A stretch of 64,000 bases of DNA, from assembly GCF_030732865.1 (NCBI RefSeq), contig NZ_JASHKB010000001.1, positions 300,590 through 364,589 on the forward strand. Reading direction: 5' to 3'. The DNA comes from Roseitalea sp. MMSF_3546. Its GTDB lineage: Bacteria > Pseudomonadota > Alphaproteobacteria > Rhizobiales > Rhizobiaceae. A program made the position numbers and the translations under genes. This document shows positions 18,558 to 28,459 of this stretch, piece after piece. Position 1 is the first letter of the stretch, and each line of letters opens with the position of its first letter. A model generated the notes under the pieces. That model was not told the DNA's origin. It made no database searches and saw only the letters and a list, made by a program, of their open reading frames with translations.

Positions 18558-19559
18558 ATGCCATCGGACATCGTCGGCCTTCTGACCTCGCAGCAATTCC
18601 TGTTCGCGCTGCTGGTTTCGGTCAGCGTGTTCGCCACGCTCGTCACCCTGCTCACCGGCCTTTTGGGCGGCAACCAGCTCAAGGCGCGCATGAAGACCGT
18701 CGCCATCGAGCGCGACGAGATCCGTGCGCGCGAGCGGGCACGCCTTGCCACCGAAAAGCAGACCGGCCGCGGCTCGCTGCGTTTCGAAGACAGCAAGTAT
18801 GGAGGCATCAAGAGCCTGGTGGAACGGCTCGACCTGCGCAAGATGCTTGCCGACGAACAGACCGTTGCCAAGCTGCGCATGGCCGGCTACCGCGGGCAGC
18901 AGCCGCTGACGATCTTCCTGTTCGCCCGCTTCGTGCTGCCCTTCGTGTTCCTGGCCGGCGGGGTGTTCTACATCTTCGGCCTGGGCAACATGGAGGAGCA
19001 TTCCACCTTCATGCGCGTGTTCGTGTGCATCGCCATCGCCTATGCCGGCTTTTACGCGCCCAACATCTATGTCAGCAACGTCGCCGGCAAGCGCAAGGAT
19101 TCCATTCGCAAGGCCTGGCCGGACGCGCTCGACCTGATGCTGATCTGCGTGGAGTCCGGCATGTCGGTCGAGGCCGCCTTCCGCCGCGTCTCCGAGGAGA
19201 TCGGCACCCAGTCGGTGCCGCTGGCCGAGGAGCTGGTTCTGGTGGGCGCCGAACTGTCCTTCCTGTCCGAGCGCCGGCAGGCCTATGAGAACCTGGGCGC
19301 GCGAACCGGCCTGGAATCGGTCCGATCGGTGGCCCAGGCGCTGATCCAGGCCGAACGCTACGGCACGCCTGTCGGGGCGGCGCTGCGGGTGCTCGCCGCC
19401 GAAAGCCGCGAACAGCGCATGACCGAGGCCGAAAAGAAGGCCGCAGCCCTCCCGCCAAAGCTGACCGTGCCGATGATCGTCTTCTTCCTGCCGGTCCTGT
19501 TCGGCGTCATTCTGGGTCCGGCGGGCATCCAGATCGCCGCCAATGGCGGCATCTTCTGA
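18558..19559 (+). CDS. tadC: Inner-membrane platform protein TadC
   Basis: This 333-residue GspF-type partner of TadB has an N-terminal helix and then a double helix region (FLFARFVLPFVFLAGGVFYIF). The T2SF domain (WPDALDLMLICVESGMSVEAAFRRVSEEIG) and C-terminal helix (LTVPMIVFFLPVLFGVILGPAGIQI) follow. It is the last gene of the same-strand pilus cluster; the usual next gene, tadD, is instead found on the other strand beyond a DUF1697 gene. Confidence 0.94.
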   Translation: MPSDIVGLLTSQQFLFALLVSVSVFATLVTLLTGLLGGNQLKARMKTVAIERDEIRARERARLATEKQTGRGSLRFEDSKYGGIKSLVERLDLRKMLADEQTVAKLRMAGYRGQQPLTIFLFARFVLPFVFLAGGVFYIFGLGNMEEHSTFMRVFVCIAIAYAGFYAPNIYVSNVAGKRKDSIRKAWPDALDLMLICVESGMSVEAAFRRVSEEIGTQSVPLAEELVLVGAELSFLSERRQAYENLGARTGLESVRSVAQALIQAERYGTPVGAALRVLAAESREQRMTEAEKKAAALPPKLTVPMIVFFLPVLFGVILGPAGIQIAANGGIF

Positions 19560-19597
19560 TCACCGCCGCCCGGCCTCGCGCCGGCCGCATCTGGCCT

Positions 19598-20161
19598 TCA
19601 ACCCACTGACGCCTTTTCGTTGATCTGGCGCGCCATCTCGGCGATCTTCATCGCGGTCCTGAGATTGCGCGCGGTCGCCATCACGCCCATCATCTGTTCG
19701 GCCTGGGCGGCAAATGGCGACCGGCCGATGCCCTCGGGCGCGTGAAGATACAGAACCTGCCTGGTCAGCGTGTAGGATTCGCTGGGTTTCTTCAGCGCCT
19801 GAAGCCCGTGCAGGTCGGCGCCGGTGGCGGGCGTGGGCAAAAAGAAAAGGTGCACCCGCTTCTGGTCGTCTTCCGATGCCGCCGCATAGGGATTGGCCGC
19901 GATCGCCGCCTCGAGCACGTCCAGCGACATCACGATGGTCTGCACGCTGAAACCGAAGGTCTTGGCGATCGCCGCGCTGATGGCTGCGGCGATCCGGCCC
20001 GGATCGGACTTGGACGAGCGGAACATGCAGTTGCCGCTCTGGATGTAGGTCTTCACGTCGGCATAGCCCAGTCCGGTCAGCAGCGTCCGCAACTGCGCCA
20101 TCGCCATGACGTTGTTGCCGCCGACATTGACGCCGCGAAGCAGGGCGATGAACGTTTTCAT
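19598..20161 (-). CDS. DUF1697 family protein
   Basis: This 187-residue protein begins MKTFIALLRGVNVGGNNVMAMAQLR, the defining N-terminus of DUF1697, followed by YIQSGNCMFRSSKSD. The family has a ferredoxin-like fold and no established function. It lies on the minus strand between tadC and tadD and is not a known pilus component. Confidence 0.9.
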   Translation of the reverse strand: MKTFIALLRGVNVGGNNVMAMAQLRTLLTGLGYADVKTYIQSGNCMFRSSKSDPGRIAAAISAAIAKTFGFSVQTIVMSLDVLEAAIAANPYAAASEDDQKRVHLFFLPTPATGADLHGLQALKKPSESYTLTRQVLYLHAPEGIGRSPFAAQAEQMMGVMATARNLRTAMKIAEMARQINEKASVG

Positions 20162-20266
20162 GCGCGTAAGGCGTTCTGGATCGTTTGGCCCGGCACGCTC
20201 ACATGCCGGACGGGCGCCCCGATACGAGGTGGACCGACGTTCCTATGCCCCAAACCGCGCGCGGTT

Positions 20267-21106
20267 TCAATTGGTTGCGGTCTGCGCCCGGTCTTCCTGC
20301 TTGATGCGCCCCCAGGCGTTCTGCTGGGAGAGCATGTCGCGCAGATAGGCGACATTGGCCTGCGCCTGCTGCGGCGACAGCTCGCGCCGCGCGATCGCCT
20401 CGGCTTCGGCGAACCGGCCCTGAAGGCCGACGACGAGCGCGAGGTTCTGGCGCACGCGGCTGTCGGCGCCCGGTTGCTTCACGGCGGTGCGCAGATGCTG
20501 TTCGGCCTGGTCGAGTTCGCCCTCCAGCATCAGGCTCATGGCGAGGTTGGACAGCACCGACGGCTCGTTCGGCGCCAGATCGAGCGCCTTTCGGTAGCGG
20601 ATGCGCGCCTGCTCGGGACGGCCGGTCTGGTCATAGATCGCCCCCTCCGCCGAAAGCAGGCGCCAGTCGGGCTGCGTGGGGTCCTGCGCGCGCTGGATAG
20701 CATCGAGCGCGGCGGTGAAGTCGCCGGCGCCGGCCAGCGCCTTGCCGAACGCGGCGAGCACCTCGCGGTCCTCCGAATGGATGATCGCGGCCTTGCGCAT
20801 CACCGCGACGGCCTGCTCGCTGTAGCCGTTCATGCCCAGGATCGAGGCGTAGGCGATCGCGGTCCTCTTGTCCTGCGGGTTCTGCTCGTAGCGCTGCCGG
20901 TAGCTGGCCATGGCGCCGCGCAGTTCTTCCTTGTTCATCTGCGCGATGGGTTTGGCCGAGGGATTGACCGAACCTGTGGTGATGTTGTCGCTGGCGCAGC
21001 CGGCCACCGCCGCGGCGATGATCGCGGCGCCGCCCAGCCGCGCCGCCCGCATCGCCAAGGTGCGGCGCGGCGAGACGACGATGCCGACCCCTGCTGTGAT
21101 GTTCAT
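20267..21106 (-). CDS. tadD: TPR lipoprotein TadD (Flp pilus assembly)
   Basis: This 279-residue protein has a lipoprotein signal with lipobox VAGC at about residue 36. At least four tetratricopeptide repeats cover residues ~55-240 (for example AIYDQTGRPEQARIRYRKALDLAPNEPSVLSNLAMSL, in pieces). TadD-type lipoproteins help secretin assembly or localisation. The ATG at 21106 has GGGGAGCG upstream. It is transcribed away from the tad operon and back to back with the aminopeptidase gene, so it likely has its own promoter in the 99-bp gap. Confidence 0.88.
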   Translation of the reverse strand: MNITAGVGIVVSPRRTLAMRAARLGGAAIIAAAVAGCASDNITTGSVNPSAKPIAQMNKEELRGAMASYRQRYEQNPQDKRTAIAYASILGMNGYSEQAVAVMRKAAIIHSEDREVLAAFGKALAGAGDFTAALDAIQRAQDPTQPDWRLLSAEGAIYDQTGRPEQARIRYRKALDLAPNEPSVLSNLAMSLMLEGELDQAEQHLRTAVKQPGADSRVRQNLALVVGLQGRFAEAEAIARRELSPQQAQANVAYLRDMLSQQNAWGRIKQEDRAQTATN

Positions 21107-21205
21107 GATCGCGCTCCCCGACGCGGCGCCGCGCATCATGTTGAAAAACGCGCAATGCGCCCGATTGGCCTCTTTGGGCGAGCAATAATCTGTTAACCCT
21201 AACGG

Positions 21206-22618
21206 ATGGTTAATGCTCCCGGATCGAAGACCGAGCGCGACGCGCCTCGCCCGTCGCAAACCCTGCTCGCGCCCGCCGGGGCGCGTGATGGGGCCCGCCC
21301 CGTGTGGATCGAGGCGGGCGCGACGCTGCCCGATCGGCTCGCCGCCTGGCGCGGCCAGTGCCGCTTCGACGGCGAGGCCGGTTCGGTGCTGCTGGTGCCC
21401 GACGAGGCCGCGAGCCGGCCGGGCGCTGCCATCGTCGCGCTCGGCGCCGCCGCCGATCCGTTCGCGCTCGGCGCCCTCGCCGGCAAGCTGCCCGCCGGCG
21501 ACTGGTACATCGCCAACCCCGAGGTCACCGACATCGCGCTGGCAACGCTCGGCTTCTGCCTTGGCGGCTATCGCTTCGACCGCTATCGCCCGGCCGGACG
21601 CGCCGATGTGCGGCTGGTCGTCGACGATGCCGTCGATGCCGACCGTCTGGCATCGAGCGTCGATTCGATCTTCCTGACCCGCGACCTCATCAACACGCCG
21701 GCCAACGACATGGGGCCGGACGCGATCGAGGCCGCCGCCCGCGCGCTCGCCCGGCATGGCAAGGCGAGCATCAAGGTGACGACCGGCGAAGACCTGCTCG
21801 GCCGCAATTTCCCGCTCGTCTACATGGTCGGCCGCGCCTCGCGCACGCCGCCGCGGCTGATAGACATGCGCTGGGGCCGGCGCGGCGCGCCCCGGGTCAC
21901 GCTGGTCGGCAAGGGCGTCGCCTTCGACACGGGCGGGCTGAACATCAAGCCGGCATCGGCCATGCGCAACATGAAAAAGGACATGGGCGGGGCCGCCAAC
22001 GTCCTCGGCCTTGCGCGCATGATCATGGATGCGGGCCTGGATGTGCGCCTGCGTGTCCTGATCCCGGCCGTCGAGAACGCCATCTCCGGCAACGCGTTCC
22101 GGCCCGGCGACGTGCTGCCGACCCGCAAGGGGCTGACCGTGGAGATCGGCAACACCGACGCGGAGGGCCGTCTCGTGCTCGCCGACGCGCTGACGCTGGC
22201 CGACGAGGAAAAGCCCGAACTCATCGTCGACATGGCAACGCTCACCGGCGCCGCGCGCGTGGCGCTGGGCCCGGAACTGCCGCCCTTCTTCACCGATGAC
22301 GACGACATTGCCGACAGGCTGGCGCGCGCCGCGCTGAAGACACGCGATCCGCTCTGGCGCATGCCGCTGTGGAGGCCCTATGAGCGCAACCTGTCCTCGA
22401 CCGTCGCTGACTGCGCCAACGTCACCACCGACGGTTTCGCCGGCTCGGTGACGGCGGCGCTGTTTTTGTCCAAGTTCGTCGCCGCCGCGGCGAGCTGGGT
22501 GCACTTCGACGTCTTCGGCTGGAACCCGACCTCCCGGCCGCACGCCCCGGTGGGCGGCGAGGCGCACGGCATCCGCGCCCTGTTCTCGGTGATCGAAGAT
22601 CGATTCGGCTCCGGCTGA
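21206..22618 (+). CDS. Leucyl aminopeptidase family protein (M17)
   Basis: This 470-residue zinc-dependent cytosolic aminopeptidase has the M17 signature NTDAEGRLVLADAL. The metal/catalytic blocks are GKGVAFDTGGLNIKP, MKKDMGGAANV and DMATLTGAARVALG. The N-terminal domain is shorter and more divergent than in PepA, resembling the second rhizobial M17 paralogue. The ATG at 21206 lies close to the divergent tadD promoter and has little ribosome-binding sequence, so a leaderless or short-leader mRNA is possible. Confidence 0.92.
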   Translation: MVNAPGSKTERDAPRPSQTLLAPAGARDGARPVWIEAGATLPDRLAAWRGQCRFDGEAGSVLLVPDEAASRPGAAIVALGAAADPFALGALAGKLPAGDWYIANPEVTDIALATLGFCLGGYRFDRYRPAGRADVRLVVDDAVDADRLASSVDSIFLTRDLINTPANDMGPDAIEAAARALARHGKASIKVTTGEDLLGRNFPLVYMVGRASRTPPRLIDMRWGRRGAPRVTLVGKGVAFDTGGLNIKPASAMRNMKKDMGGAANVLGLARMIMDAGLDVRLRVLIPAVENAISGNAFRPGDVLPTRKGLTVEIGNTDAEGRLVLADALTLADEEKPELIVDMATLTGAARVALGPELPPFFTDDDDIADRLARAALKTRDPLWRMPLWRPYERNLSSTVADCANVTTDGFAGSVTAALFLSKFVAAAASWVHFDVFGWNPTSRPHAPVGGEAHGIRALFSVIEDRFGSG

Positions 22619-22721
22619 TATCGTTGCGGCGACGTCGGTTTCCGTTCCGCTTGCCAAACCTGCGTTGGGCGATGCATATTGAAACGGTCCCGTAACGTTT
22701 CCATGGTCGATGCTCCGGCCC

Positions 22722-23072
22722 ATGACGATTTCCCTCAAGCCAAGCCAGGCGCTTTCGCTGTGGCATCAGGTCAGCCTCTCGGAGGTGCGCGACACCGCCC
22801 CGGATCTGACCATGCGCCAGGCCGCCATCCTGCTGACGATCTATCTCGATCCGCCGCCGCACACCGTACGCGGCCTGGCCGAGCATCTGGGCGTGACCAA
22901 GCCGGTCATCACCCGCGCGCTCGACACGATGGGCACGATGAAGCTGGTCACCCGCCACCGCGACCCGCGCGACCGGCGCAATGTCGTCATCGCGCGCACG
23001 GTCGAGGGCGCGCTGTATCTGGAACGTTTCGCCGACGTGATCATCGCCAAGGCGGCGGCGCTTCCAAGATGA
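22722..23072 (+). CDS. MarR-family transcriptional regulator
   Basis: This 116-residue winged-helix protein has the recognition region TVRGLAEHLGVTKPVITRALDTMGTMKLVTRHRDPRDRRNVVI, a typical MarR core. It lacks the long flanking dimerisation helices of most MarR proteins, so it is at the short end of the family. It overlaps the NlpC/P60 gene by 4 bp (ATGA) and is therefore co-translated with it. An ATG four codons upstream (22710) is an alternative start. Confidence 0.85.
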   Translation: MTISLKPSQALSLWHQVSLSEVRDTAPDLTMRQAAILLTIYLDPPPHTVRGLAEHLGVTKPVITRALDTMGTMKLVTRHRDPRDRRNVVIARTVEGALYLERFADVIIAKAAALPR

Positions 23073-23932
23073 CCGGCCACCCCGATCCGCGGCTGAACGC
23101 CTACCGGCCCGACCTCGCCGATGCGCGCCTGCGCGGACGCGTCGAGGCCGGCCGCTTCGTCGACGGGCAGCCGCGCACGGTGGTCGTGCCCGTTGCCGAA
23201 ATCCGCCGCAATCCCTCGCCGGATTCGAGCCTGGACACCCAGTTCCTGGCCGGCGATCGCCTCGAGGTCTTCGAGGAGGCCGAGGGCTGGGCCTGGGTGA
23301 AGGGCGAGCGCGACGGCTATGTCGGCTATGCGCCGGCGCGGGCGCTGGCGCCGGTGGAGCAGACGGCCGAGGGCGTGCCGCACCGCGTTTGCGTGCCGCG
23401 CACCTTTCTTTACCCCGAACCGGACATGAAACGGCCCGCCCTCGACACGCTGCCCATGGGCGCCTGCGCGGGCATCGTCGAGACGGTCGCGCACGGGACG
23501 ATGCGCTTCGTGCGCCTGGGTTCGGGCGCGTTCGGCTTTGCCGGCCATTTCCGGCCGGCCGACGAGCACGCGCCCGACTATGTCGCGGTCGCCGAACGGT
23601 TGCTGCACACGCCCTATCTGTGGGGCGGCACGTCCGGCTTCGGGCTCGACTGCTCGGGCCTTGTCCAGCTCGCCATGCTCATGGCGGGCGAACGGGTCGT
23701 GCGCGACACCTACATGCAGGAGGCGGCCATCGGCACGCCGATCGATCGCGCCAATCGCCTTGCGCGCGGCGATCTGGTCTTCTGGGACGGCCATGTCGGC
23801 ATCATGCGCGACGGCGAGACGCTGCTGCACGCCAATGCGGGCACGATGGACGTGACCAGCGAACCGCTGGCGCAGGCGCTCGAGCGCATCGGCGCGGTCT
23901 ACGGCCCGCCGACGGCCTTCCGGCGGCCGTAA
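23069..23932 (+). CDS. NlpC/P60 peptidoglycan hydrolase (C40) with SH3 domains
   Basis: A 287-residue protein. Residues ~40-155 form two bacterial SH3-like segments (VVVPVAEIRRNPSPDS..., WAWVKGERDGYVGYAPA). The C-terminal NlpC/P60 domain has catalytic Cys in FGLDCSGLVQLAM, His in GHVGIMRDG and a polar third residue in HANAGTMDV. It belongs to the gamma-D-glutamyl-diamino acid endopeptidase type. No signal peptide is visible, which suggests muropeptide recycling in the cytosol or unusual export. Confidence 0.9.
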   Translation: MTGHPDPRLNAYRPDLADARLRGRVEAGRFVDGQPRTVVVPVAEIRRNPSPDSSLDTQFLAGDRLEVFEEAEGWAWVKGERDGYVGYAPARALAPVEQTAEGVPHRVCVPRTFLYPEPDMKRPALDTLPMGACAGIVETVAHGTMRFVRLGSGAFGFAGHFRPADEHAPDYVAVAERLLHTPYLWGGTSGFGLDCSGLVQLAMLMAGERVVRDTYMQEAAIGTPIDRANRLARGDLVFWDGHVGIMRDGETLLHANAGTMDVTSEPLAQALERIGAVYGPPTAFRRP

Positions 23933-23978
23933 AGGCCCGGCCCCGCGATCGGCACCGTTATCCTGCGCCGCTGCACCC

Positions 23979-24935
23979 TCAATACCCGGCCTGGCGGTCG
24001 ACCACGTTGCGCAGTTCCTCGCCGCGCTCGAACGCCTCGATCTGGGCCAGGATCGGCGGCACCAGCGCGTCGGGCATGGAGGTCGCCGCCGCGTGCGGCG
24101 TGATCATCACGCGCGGATGGTTCCAGAGCGGGCTCGTTGCGGGCAGCGGCTCCTGGTTGAAGACATCGAGCGTCGCCGCGCCCAGCCAGCCATTGTCGAG
24201 CGCTGCCACGATATCGGCCTCGTTCTGCAGCCCGCCGCGGCCGGCATTGATCAGGATCGCGGGACCGAGCGGGCCGCGCCGCTTCATCCGCGCGAAAAGC
24301 GGCTTGGACAGGATGCCGCGCGTTGCCGGCGTCAGCGGCAGAAGGCACACGACGATGTCGCTGATGGCCAGGAACCCGTCGAGCTGCGCGTCGCCGGCGA
24401 AACCCTCGACACCGCCGATTGCCTGCGGCCGCCGGCTCCAGCCGGCAATCCTGAAGCCGAGCGCCTTGAGCTTTTCGGCCGCATCGCGCCCCAATATGCC
24501 CATTCCCATGATCCCGACCGTGACATCGCGCGCTGCCGGCTGCATGCGGTCTTCGTTCCACACGCGCTCGGCCTGCTGACGGCGATAGCGCGGCCCCTTC
24601 CGGTGATGGTCGAGCACCTGCCAGACGACATATTCGCTCATCCGCTCGGTCAGGTCGTCGGCGACGCTGCGCACGATCGGGACCTCCGGCAGGTCCGGGT
24701 CCTGGAAGACGTGATCGACGCCAGCGCCGACCGAGAAGATCGCGGCCAGGTTGGGCAGCCCGCTGAGCACGCCGGGCCGCTGTTTCCACACCACCGCATA
24801 GCGGATCGTCGGATCGTCGGCACTGGCGGGTTCGGTGACGATCTCGCGGTCGGGCGCGTGCTTCTGCAGGGCGGCGAGCCACACGGCAGGGTCGAAACCG
24901 GTGACCGAAAGCAGGATCTTGCCGGGTTGGGGCAT
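23979..24935 (-). CDS. ghrA: Glyoxylate/hydroxypyruvate reductase A
   Basis: This 318-residue D-2-hydroxyacid dehydrogenase reduces glyoxylate and hydroxypyruvate with NADPH. The dinucleotide-binding motif is GIMGMGILGRDAAEKL followed by GFRIAGWSRRPQ, where Arg replaces the Asp of NADH enzymes. The catalytic region has INAGRGGLQNEADI and HPRVMITPHAAATSMP. It is on the same strand as, and 26 bp downstream of, the yej transporter ATPase gene. Confidence 0.9.
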   Translation of the reverse strand: MPQPGKILLSVTGFDPAVWLAALQKHAPDREIVTEPASADDPTIRYAVVWKQRPGVLSGLPNLAAIFSVGAGVDHVFQDPDLPEVPIVRSVADDLTERMSEYVVWQVLDHHRKGPRYRRQQAERVWNEDRMQPAARDVTVGIMGMGILGRDAAEKLKALGFRIAGWSRRPQAIGGVEGFAGDAQLDGFLAISDIVVCLLPLTPATRGILSKPLFARMKRRGPLGPAILINAGRGGLQNEADIVAALDNGWLGAATLDVFNQEPLPATSPLWNHPRVMITPHAAATSMPDALVPPILAQIEAFERGEELRNVVDRQAGY

Positions 24936-24961
24936 GGCTCGGATGTTCTCGATGTCCGCGG

Positions 24962-26586
<1,625 letters not shown>

Positions 26587-26590
<4 letters not shown>

Positions 26591-26982
26591 AGCGCCGCCC
26601 TGACGTCCGTGTGGCGGAAATCGTCCCCGTTGAACAGGAGCGGCTCGTTTCGGGTCTTGGCAAGCGCGTAGGCGAAACAGTCGCCAAGATTGAGCCCGGC
26701 CGGATGCCCGCGGCCTTTGCCGAAACGGCGGAATGCATCAATGGCAATGTTGGTTTGTCCTCTATCGACCGCAACAAGCTCCATTCGTGTTCCACGTTGA
26801 AAGAACTGCAGTGATCGTGTGGCGTCGGGCTTGTCGTGCCGTATGATCCGCGCCTGAACCTCCCACCAATTGACGGCGGATATGAACAGCGGAACCGTGT
26901 CGCTGAACAGGTATGGCCCGTAGATGCCGCTACCCGCTTCCTTCATGACAAACGCCACGATGGCCGACGCATCCACAATCAT
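26587..26982 (-). CDS. vapC: VapC-type PIN-domain ribonuclease toxin
   Basis: This 131-residue PIN domain has the expected acidic residues: Asp4 (MIVDASAIVAF), Glu41 (SAVNWWEV), Asp101 (NLGDCFAYALA) and Asp120/121 (LLFNGDDF). VapC toxins cleave tRNA or rRNA. It overlaps the vapB stop by 4 bp upstream and the yejF start by 3 bases downstream. GC is lower than in the flanking yej genes, suggesting insertion into the operon. Confidence 0.92.
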
Positions 26983-27242
26983 GCCGGAAAGCCGTCCCTA
27001 TCATAAAGATCGTCATGGTCGCTTGTGTAGCCGTCCGGCAGTTCCTTCATCGTATCAAGGTGCGCGAGAAACTCTTCTCGCGCCTTAATGCGCATCATTT
27101 GGACCTCATCGGAGTGGGCCTGATCTCGTTCCAGCTCCCTTTCCAATGCATCCAGTATCACGGCGGTCATGGTGGAATTGCGCTTTAGAGCCAGTTCCCT
27201 GGCCAGTTGATGTACGCGCTCATTCTTGATGTTCAGGCTCAT
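26979..27242 (-). CDS. vapB: VapB-type antitoxin (Rv0623/PSK family)
   Basis: This 87-residue protein begins MSLNIKNERVHQLARELA, the N-terminal DNA-binding pattern of PSK/Rv0623-type VapB antitoxins. It ends with the toxin-binding tail GYTSDHDDLYDRDGFPA. It would neutralise the adjacent VapC and repress its own operon. The ATG at 27242 is chosen because GGAAG lies at proper spacing; an upstream ATG at 27254 would begin beside the operator palindrome. The region 27181-27240 counts to about 53% GC. Confidence 0.9.
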   Translation of the reverse strand: MSLNIKNERVHQLARELALKRNSTMTAVILDALERELERDQAHSDEVQMMRIKAREEFLAHLDTMKELPDGYTSDHDDLYDRDGFPA

Positions 27243-27254
27243 CGCGGCTTCCAT

Positions 27255-27268
27255 GGTAGAATTCTACC
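27255..27268. promoter_or_regulatory. Perfect 14-bp palindrome, likely VapBC operator
   Basis: GGTAGAATTCTACC is a perfect inverted repeat in the 49-bp gap between the yejE stop and the vapB start. Read on the minus strand it is preceded by GCTATATC, a possible -10 region. This is where a VapB autorepression site is expected. Confidence 0.65.
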
Positions 27269-27291
27269 TCGATATAGCATCGAAAGGCCGA

Positions 27292-28458
27292 TCACCCAAA
27301 CGTCTTGCGTGGGTCGAACGCATCACGCGTCGCCTCGCCGATGAAGATCAACAGCGACAGCATGATCGAGATGACGAAGAAGCCGGTGAAGCCCAGCCAC
27401 GGCGCCTGCAGGTTGTTCTTGCCCTGAAGGATGAGTTCGCCCAGCGAGGCCGAGCCCGGCGGCAGGCCGAAGCCCAAAAAGTCGAGCGATGTCAGCGTGG
27501 TGATCGACCCGTTCAGGATGAAGGGCAGGAAGGTGAGCGTCGCCACCATCGCGTTGGGCAGAAGATGCCGGAACATGATCGTGCGGTTGGACACGCCGAG
27601 CGCGCGCGCCGCGTTGACATATTCGAAGTTGCGCGCGCGCAGGAACTCGGCGCGCACCACGCCCACGAATCCCACCCAGGAGAACACCAGCATGATGCCC
27701 AGCAGCACCCAGAAGCCCGGCGGCAGCACGGCGGCCATGATGAGCAGGATGTAGAGCACCGGGATCGAAGACCAGATCTCGATCACCCGCTGGAAGACCA
27801 GGTCCGTCCAGCCGCCGAAATAGCCCTGGATCGCGCCGGCGGTCACGCCGATCACCGCGGAGGCCGCCGTCAGGATCAGCCCGAACAGCACCGAGATCCG
27901 GAACCCGTAGATCGATCGCGCCAGCACGTCGCGCGCCTGATCGTCCGTGCCCAGCCAGTTGAAATTGCCCCAGTGGCAGTTGGGATCGCCGACACCGCCC
28001 GGATAGCGCGCGCACAGTTCCTCGCGGCTGTCGAACATGAAGGCCGGCTTGGACGGCGCCGTCGTCGGCACCTCCTTGTTCACGGTCCGGTAGGAATAGC
28101 GGATCGGCGGCCAGACCATCCAGCCATTGGCCTTGATCTCCTCCTGGATGAAGGGGTCGGTGTAGTCGGTGCGCGCCAGGAACCCGCCGAATTTCTCCTC
28201 GGGATAGTTGACGAAGACCGGCGTGAGGATCTCGCCCTTGTAGGAGACCAGCAGCGGCCGGTCGTTGGCGATGAACTCGGCGCCCAGCGACAGGACGAAC
28301 AGGATCATGAAGATCCACAGCGACCAGTAGCCGCGCCGGTTGGACTTGAAGTTCTGCCAGCGCCGCCGGTTGAGCGGCGACAGCACGAAGCGGCCGCGCC
28401 GCGGCACCCGCGTGGGCGGCGGCATGCGTCCGATCGGCTTGTCGACGCTCTGGTCCAT
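27292..28458 (-). CDS. yejE: Peptide ABC transporter permease YejE
   Basis: This 388-residue inner-membrane permease has a basic cytoplasmic N-terminus (RRRWQNFKSNRRGYWSLWIF). A large periplasmic loop (~60-160) follows the first helix, a feature of YejE. The EAA-type coupling segment is ARALGVSNRTIMFRHLLPNA, near residue 285. It ends with the conserved GEATRDAFDPRKTFG. One base separates it from yejB; vapBC lies between it and yejF. Confidence 0.95.
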   Translation of the reverse strand: MDQSVDKPIGRMPPPTRVPRRGRFVLSPLNRRRWQNFKSNRRGYWSLWIFMILFVLSLGAEFIANDRPLLVSYKGEILTPVFVNYPEEKFGGFLARTDYTDPFIQEEIKANGWMVWPPIRYSYRTVNKEVPTTAPSKPAFMFDSREELCARYPGGVGDPNCHWGNFNWLGTDDQARDVLARSIYGFRISVLFGLILTAASAVIGVTAGAIQGYFGGWTDLVFQRVIEIWSSIPVLYILLIMAAVLPPGFWVLLGIMLVFSWVGFVGVVRAEFLRARNFEYVNAARALGVSNRTIMFRHLLPNAMVATLTFLPFILNGSITTLTSLDFLGFGLPPGSASLGELILQGKNNLQAPWLGFTGFFVISIMLSLLIFIGEATRDAFDPRKTFG

Positions 28459-28459
28459 G

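Noticed and set aside
14694..19001. An uninterrupted minus-strand reading frame of about 1,435 codons opposite cpaE-tadC
   Set aside because: It mirrors codon structure of the well-supported plus-strand pilus genes; the translated product is His/Asp/Arg-rich low-complexity sequence with no domains. High GC with few stop codons explains it.
21107..22738. N-terminal extension of the tadD frame through the aminopeptidase gene
   Set aside because: The extension is antisense to an M17 aminopeptidase with intact motifs; the lipoprotein signal and ribosome-binding site fix the tadD start at 21106.
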